64,000 nucleotides of DNA from Glaciibacter superstes DSM 21135 (GTDB taxonomy: Bacteria > Actinomycetota > Actinomycetes > Actinomycetales > Microbacteriaceae): the NCBI RefSeq assembly GCF_000421145.1, contig NZ_ATWH01000004.1, forward strand, positions 295,626-359,625, read 5' to 3'. This document shows, piece after piece, positions 62,361 through 64,000 of the stretch (the first letter of the stretch is position 1; each line of letters begins with the position of its first letter). The translations under genes and the position numbers were made by a program. The notes below the pieces were generated by a model. It saw nothing but the letters and a program-made list of their open reading frames with translations. It had not been told where the DNA came from and did no database searches.

Positions 62361-63024
62361 CCGCATCAAGCATGACGCCCCCGTGCTCGTCATCGGACTC
62401 GGCCGGTTCGGGGCAGCGACAGCCGGGCAACTCGACCGCCTCGGCCGTGAAGTGCTGGTCGTCGACGCGAGTGAGTCCCTCGTGCAGAAGTGGTCAGAGC
62501 GGGTCACCCACGCCGTGCAGGCCGACGCGAGGCAGATCGACGCCCTGCGCCAGGTCGGCGCCCAGGACTTCTCGATCGCCGTCTGCGCCGTTGGCTCCTC
62601 GATTGAGGCCAGTGTGCTCATCGTCGCGAACCTGGTCGACCTGAAGGTGCCCCAGATCTGGGCCAAGGCGATCTCGCAGTCCCATGGCAAGATCCTCGAG
62701 CGCATCGGCGCGAACCACGTGATCTATCCGGAGGCCGAAGCCGGCGAGCGCGTCGCCCACCTCGTCTCCGGCCGCATGCTCGACTTCATCGAATTCGACG
62801 ACGACTTCGCCCTGGTCAAGATGTATCCGCCGAAGCCGATCCGTGGACTCAACCTCACCGAGTCCGGGGTGCGTACCAGGCACAACGTGACCGTCGTCGG
62901 CGTGAAGAGCCCCGGCAAGCCATTCACCTATGCCACGGCCGAGACCGTGGTCTCAAACCACGACCTCATCATCGTGTCTGGCACAGAAGGCGACATCGAG
63001 CGATTCGCAGCCCTCGGCTCCTGA
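62353..63024 (+). CDS. ktrA: Potassium channel regulatory subunit (TrkA/KtrA family)
   Basis: Cytoplasmic RCK protein of 223 residues gating KtrB in response to nucleotides. N-terminal Rossmann part with PVLVIGLGRFGAATAGQLDR and the conserved Asp of VLVVDAS; the C-terminal TrkA-C part starts near residue 135. The start is TTG 62353 inside the end of ktrB. Normal length for KtrA. Confidence 0.93.
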   Translation: MVDRIKHDAPVLVIGLGRFGAATAGQLDRLGREVLVVDASESLVQKWSERVTHAVQADARQIDALRQVGAQDFSIAVCAVGSSIEASVLIVANLVDLKVPQIWAKAISQSHGKILERIGANHVIYPEAEAGERVAHLVSGRMLDFIEFDDDFALVKMYPPKPIRGLNLTESGVRTRHNVTVVGVKSPGKPFTYATAETVVSNHDLIIVSGTEGDIERFAALGS

Positions 63025-63104
63025 CGAGGCGCGCACGGTTCAGCTTCGATGGCGGCGCGACGGTGCTTTTCACGATGCGCGCATGGCCCGGCGCGGCATC
63101 ATCG

Positions 63105-64000
63105 CTACTCTGCCGGGGCCGCGAGCTCGCGGGACCTGGCGACCGCGGCATCCGTCGCCTCGGTGAAGATCTCGGCTAGGCCGGCCTTCTCGAGCACGCC
63201 AATCGCGCGCTCCGTCGTGCCTTTCGGGCTGGTTACCCTGCGCCGCAGCTCGGTCGGCGATTCGCCGGATGCCGCGAGCAGGCTGGTGGCCCCGCGGAAG
63301 GTTCCCTGCACTATGGTGGCCGCCTGTTCGGCGGTGAAACCCTTGGCCACGGCCGTTTCGGTGAGCTGCTCGATCAGGTAGAAGACGTAGGCCGGGCCGG
63401 AACCGGAGATGGAACTGAGCGCATCGAGCTGCTCCTCCGGCACGACGAGTACCTCGCCGACGGTGCCGAACAGCGCCTCAGCCAGGGCGAGGTCGTCGTC
63501 GGTGGACCGGGTTCCGGCGCTGAGGCCGGTGACCGCCTGACCGACGGTGGCCGGCGTGTTCGGCATCGAGCGGATCACGCGCACCGTCTCTGGCAGGAGC
63601 GACTCGAACGTCGCCATCGTCACACCGGCCGCGACGCTGATCACCAGCGTTCCCGGGGCCAATGCGTCGGCAATCTCGGTGAGGAGGTCTGGCACCATGT
63701 GCGGCTTGACGGCCACGACCACGATGGCCGCCCCGTCGATGGCCTTGCGGTTCGCGTCCGCGTCGCTCTCCGTTGCCCACGCCGTGACGCCATCCGTGGC
63801 GCTCAGCTCGTCGGCCTTCGCCTGGCTCCGGTTGGTGGCACGGATGCCGCCGTCGACTTCCACTCCCGGCTTCAACAGTCCGGTGAGGATGGCCCGTGCC
63901 ATCGAACCGGCGCCGAGAAACGCGATCGCGGGCAGGGTGACGGTGTTGGTGTTGGTGTTGGTGTTGGTGTTGGTGTTGGTGTTGGTGTTGGTGTTGGTGT
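63105..64000 (-). CDS. proC: Pyrroline-5-carboxylate reductase, 5' end cut by window edge
   Basis: Last enzyme of proline synthesis, reducing pyrroline-5-carboxylate with NAD(P)H. The reading frame is open to base 64000. The ATG at 63902 lies inside the dinucleotide motif IAFLGAGSMARAI, so it is not the start; the gene continues upstream into a (Asn-Thr)n stretch made by a hexanucleotide repeat. Other marks: VVVAVKPHMVPDLL, IRSMPNTPATVG, and the catalytic C-terminal SGSGPAYVFYLIEQL and TSPKGTTE. Real start and full N-terminus lie beyond the window. Confidence 0.92.
   Translation of the reverse strand, partial: TNTNTNTNTNTNTNTNTNTVTLPAIAFLGAGSMARAILTGLLKPGVEVDGGIRATNRSQAKADELSATDGVTAWATESDADANRKAIDGAAIVVVAVKPHMVPDLLTEIADALAPGTLVISVAAGVTMATFESLLPETVRVIRSMPNTPATVGQAVTGLSAGTRSTDDDLALAEALFGTVGEVLVVPEEQLDALSSISGSGPAYVFYLIEQLTETAVAKGFTAEQAATIVQGTFRGATSLLAASGESPTELRRRVTSPKGTTERAIGVLEKAGLAEIFTEATDAAVARSRELAAPAE
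63942..64000 (-). repeat. Hexanucleotide microsatellite (GGTGTT)n in the proC 5' region
   Basis: At least 9.8 perfect copies of GGTGTT run to the window edge. On the coding strand they read AACACC, encoding alternating Asn and Thr directly before the ProC dinucleotide-binding fold. Total length is unknown because the array continues past base 64000. Confidence 0.95.

Overview
The window looks like chromosomal DNA of a high-GC actinobacterium, most likely of the family Microbacteriaceae. Reasons: GC-rich codon use throughout, frequent GTG/TTG starts, a complete set of menaquinone genes, system II (Res/Ccs) cytochrome c maturation, a BldC-like regulator, a 32-residue bS22-type ribosomal protein and an actinobacterial polyphosphate kinase 2. 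No rRNA, CRISPR array, prophage or replication origin was seen. One tRNA (Tyr) and one complete insertion sequence (IS1380 family) are present.

Layout. 1-5704: maltose-type ABC importer (malE-F-G, malG cut by the left edge) divergent from a GH13 alpha-glucosidase, with two LacI-type operators and a readable malE promoter between them. 5783-12064: small (p)ppGpp synthetase, repeat-rich M23 peptidase, inositol monophosphatase, DUF1345 membrane protein, tRNA-Tyr, LacI regulator, YajQ. 12134-13783: IS1380-type element with perfect 17-bp ends and a 5-bp target duplication, inserted into one arm of a large palindrome. 13855-17212: fprA-like reductase, polyprenyl diphosphate synthase, menG. 17266-28223: accessory block with two cytoplasmic sulfatases, an SsuABC/TauABC-like importer, a ROK repressor and a 1209-residue secreted protein with two GH43 propellers. 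The ROK gene and the GH43 gene share the same operator/promoter module, so the block reads as one regulon. 28557-46653: menF, menD, menA, menE, menB and menC mixed with PPK2, an endonuclease/phosphatase-fold protein, lspA, RidA, a CsbD-like protein, a group 2 sigma factor and an MFS/TetR pair, plus three decayed genes. 46697-51606: YhgE/Pip protein and an MMPL transporter fused to a degenerate ABC ATPase domain. 51672-56540: cytochrome c maturation operon. 56607-64000: archaeal-type AspRS, small housekeeping genes, a KtrAB potassium system and proC, cut by the right edge inside a hexanucleotide repeat.

How it fits together. The polyprenyl synthase and the men genes make menaquinone, and the Res/Ccs operon matures the c-type cytochromes that menaquinol feeds, so the core is respiratory-chain biogenesis. 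The mal/GH13 genes and the sulfatase/GH43 regulon are catabolic modules. Short tandem repeats are common: 15- or 18-bp units that keep frame inside genes, a 23-bp unit at one gene junction and a 6-bp tract in proC. This suggests frequent replication slippage. The most unusual items are the MMPL-pseudo-ATPase fusion, the ROK-linked sulfatase/GH43 regulon, and a triplicated stop-start junction between the two sulfatases.
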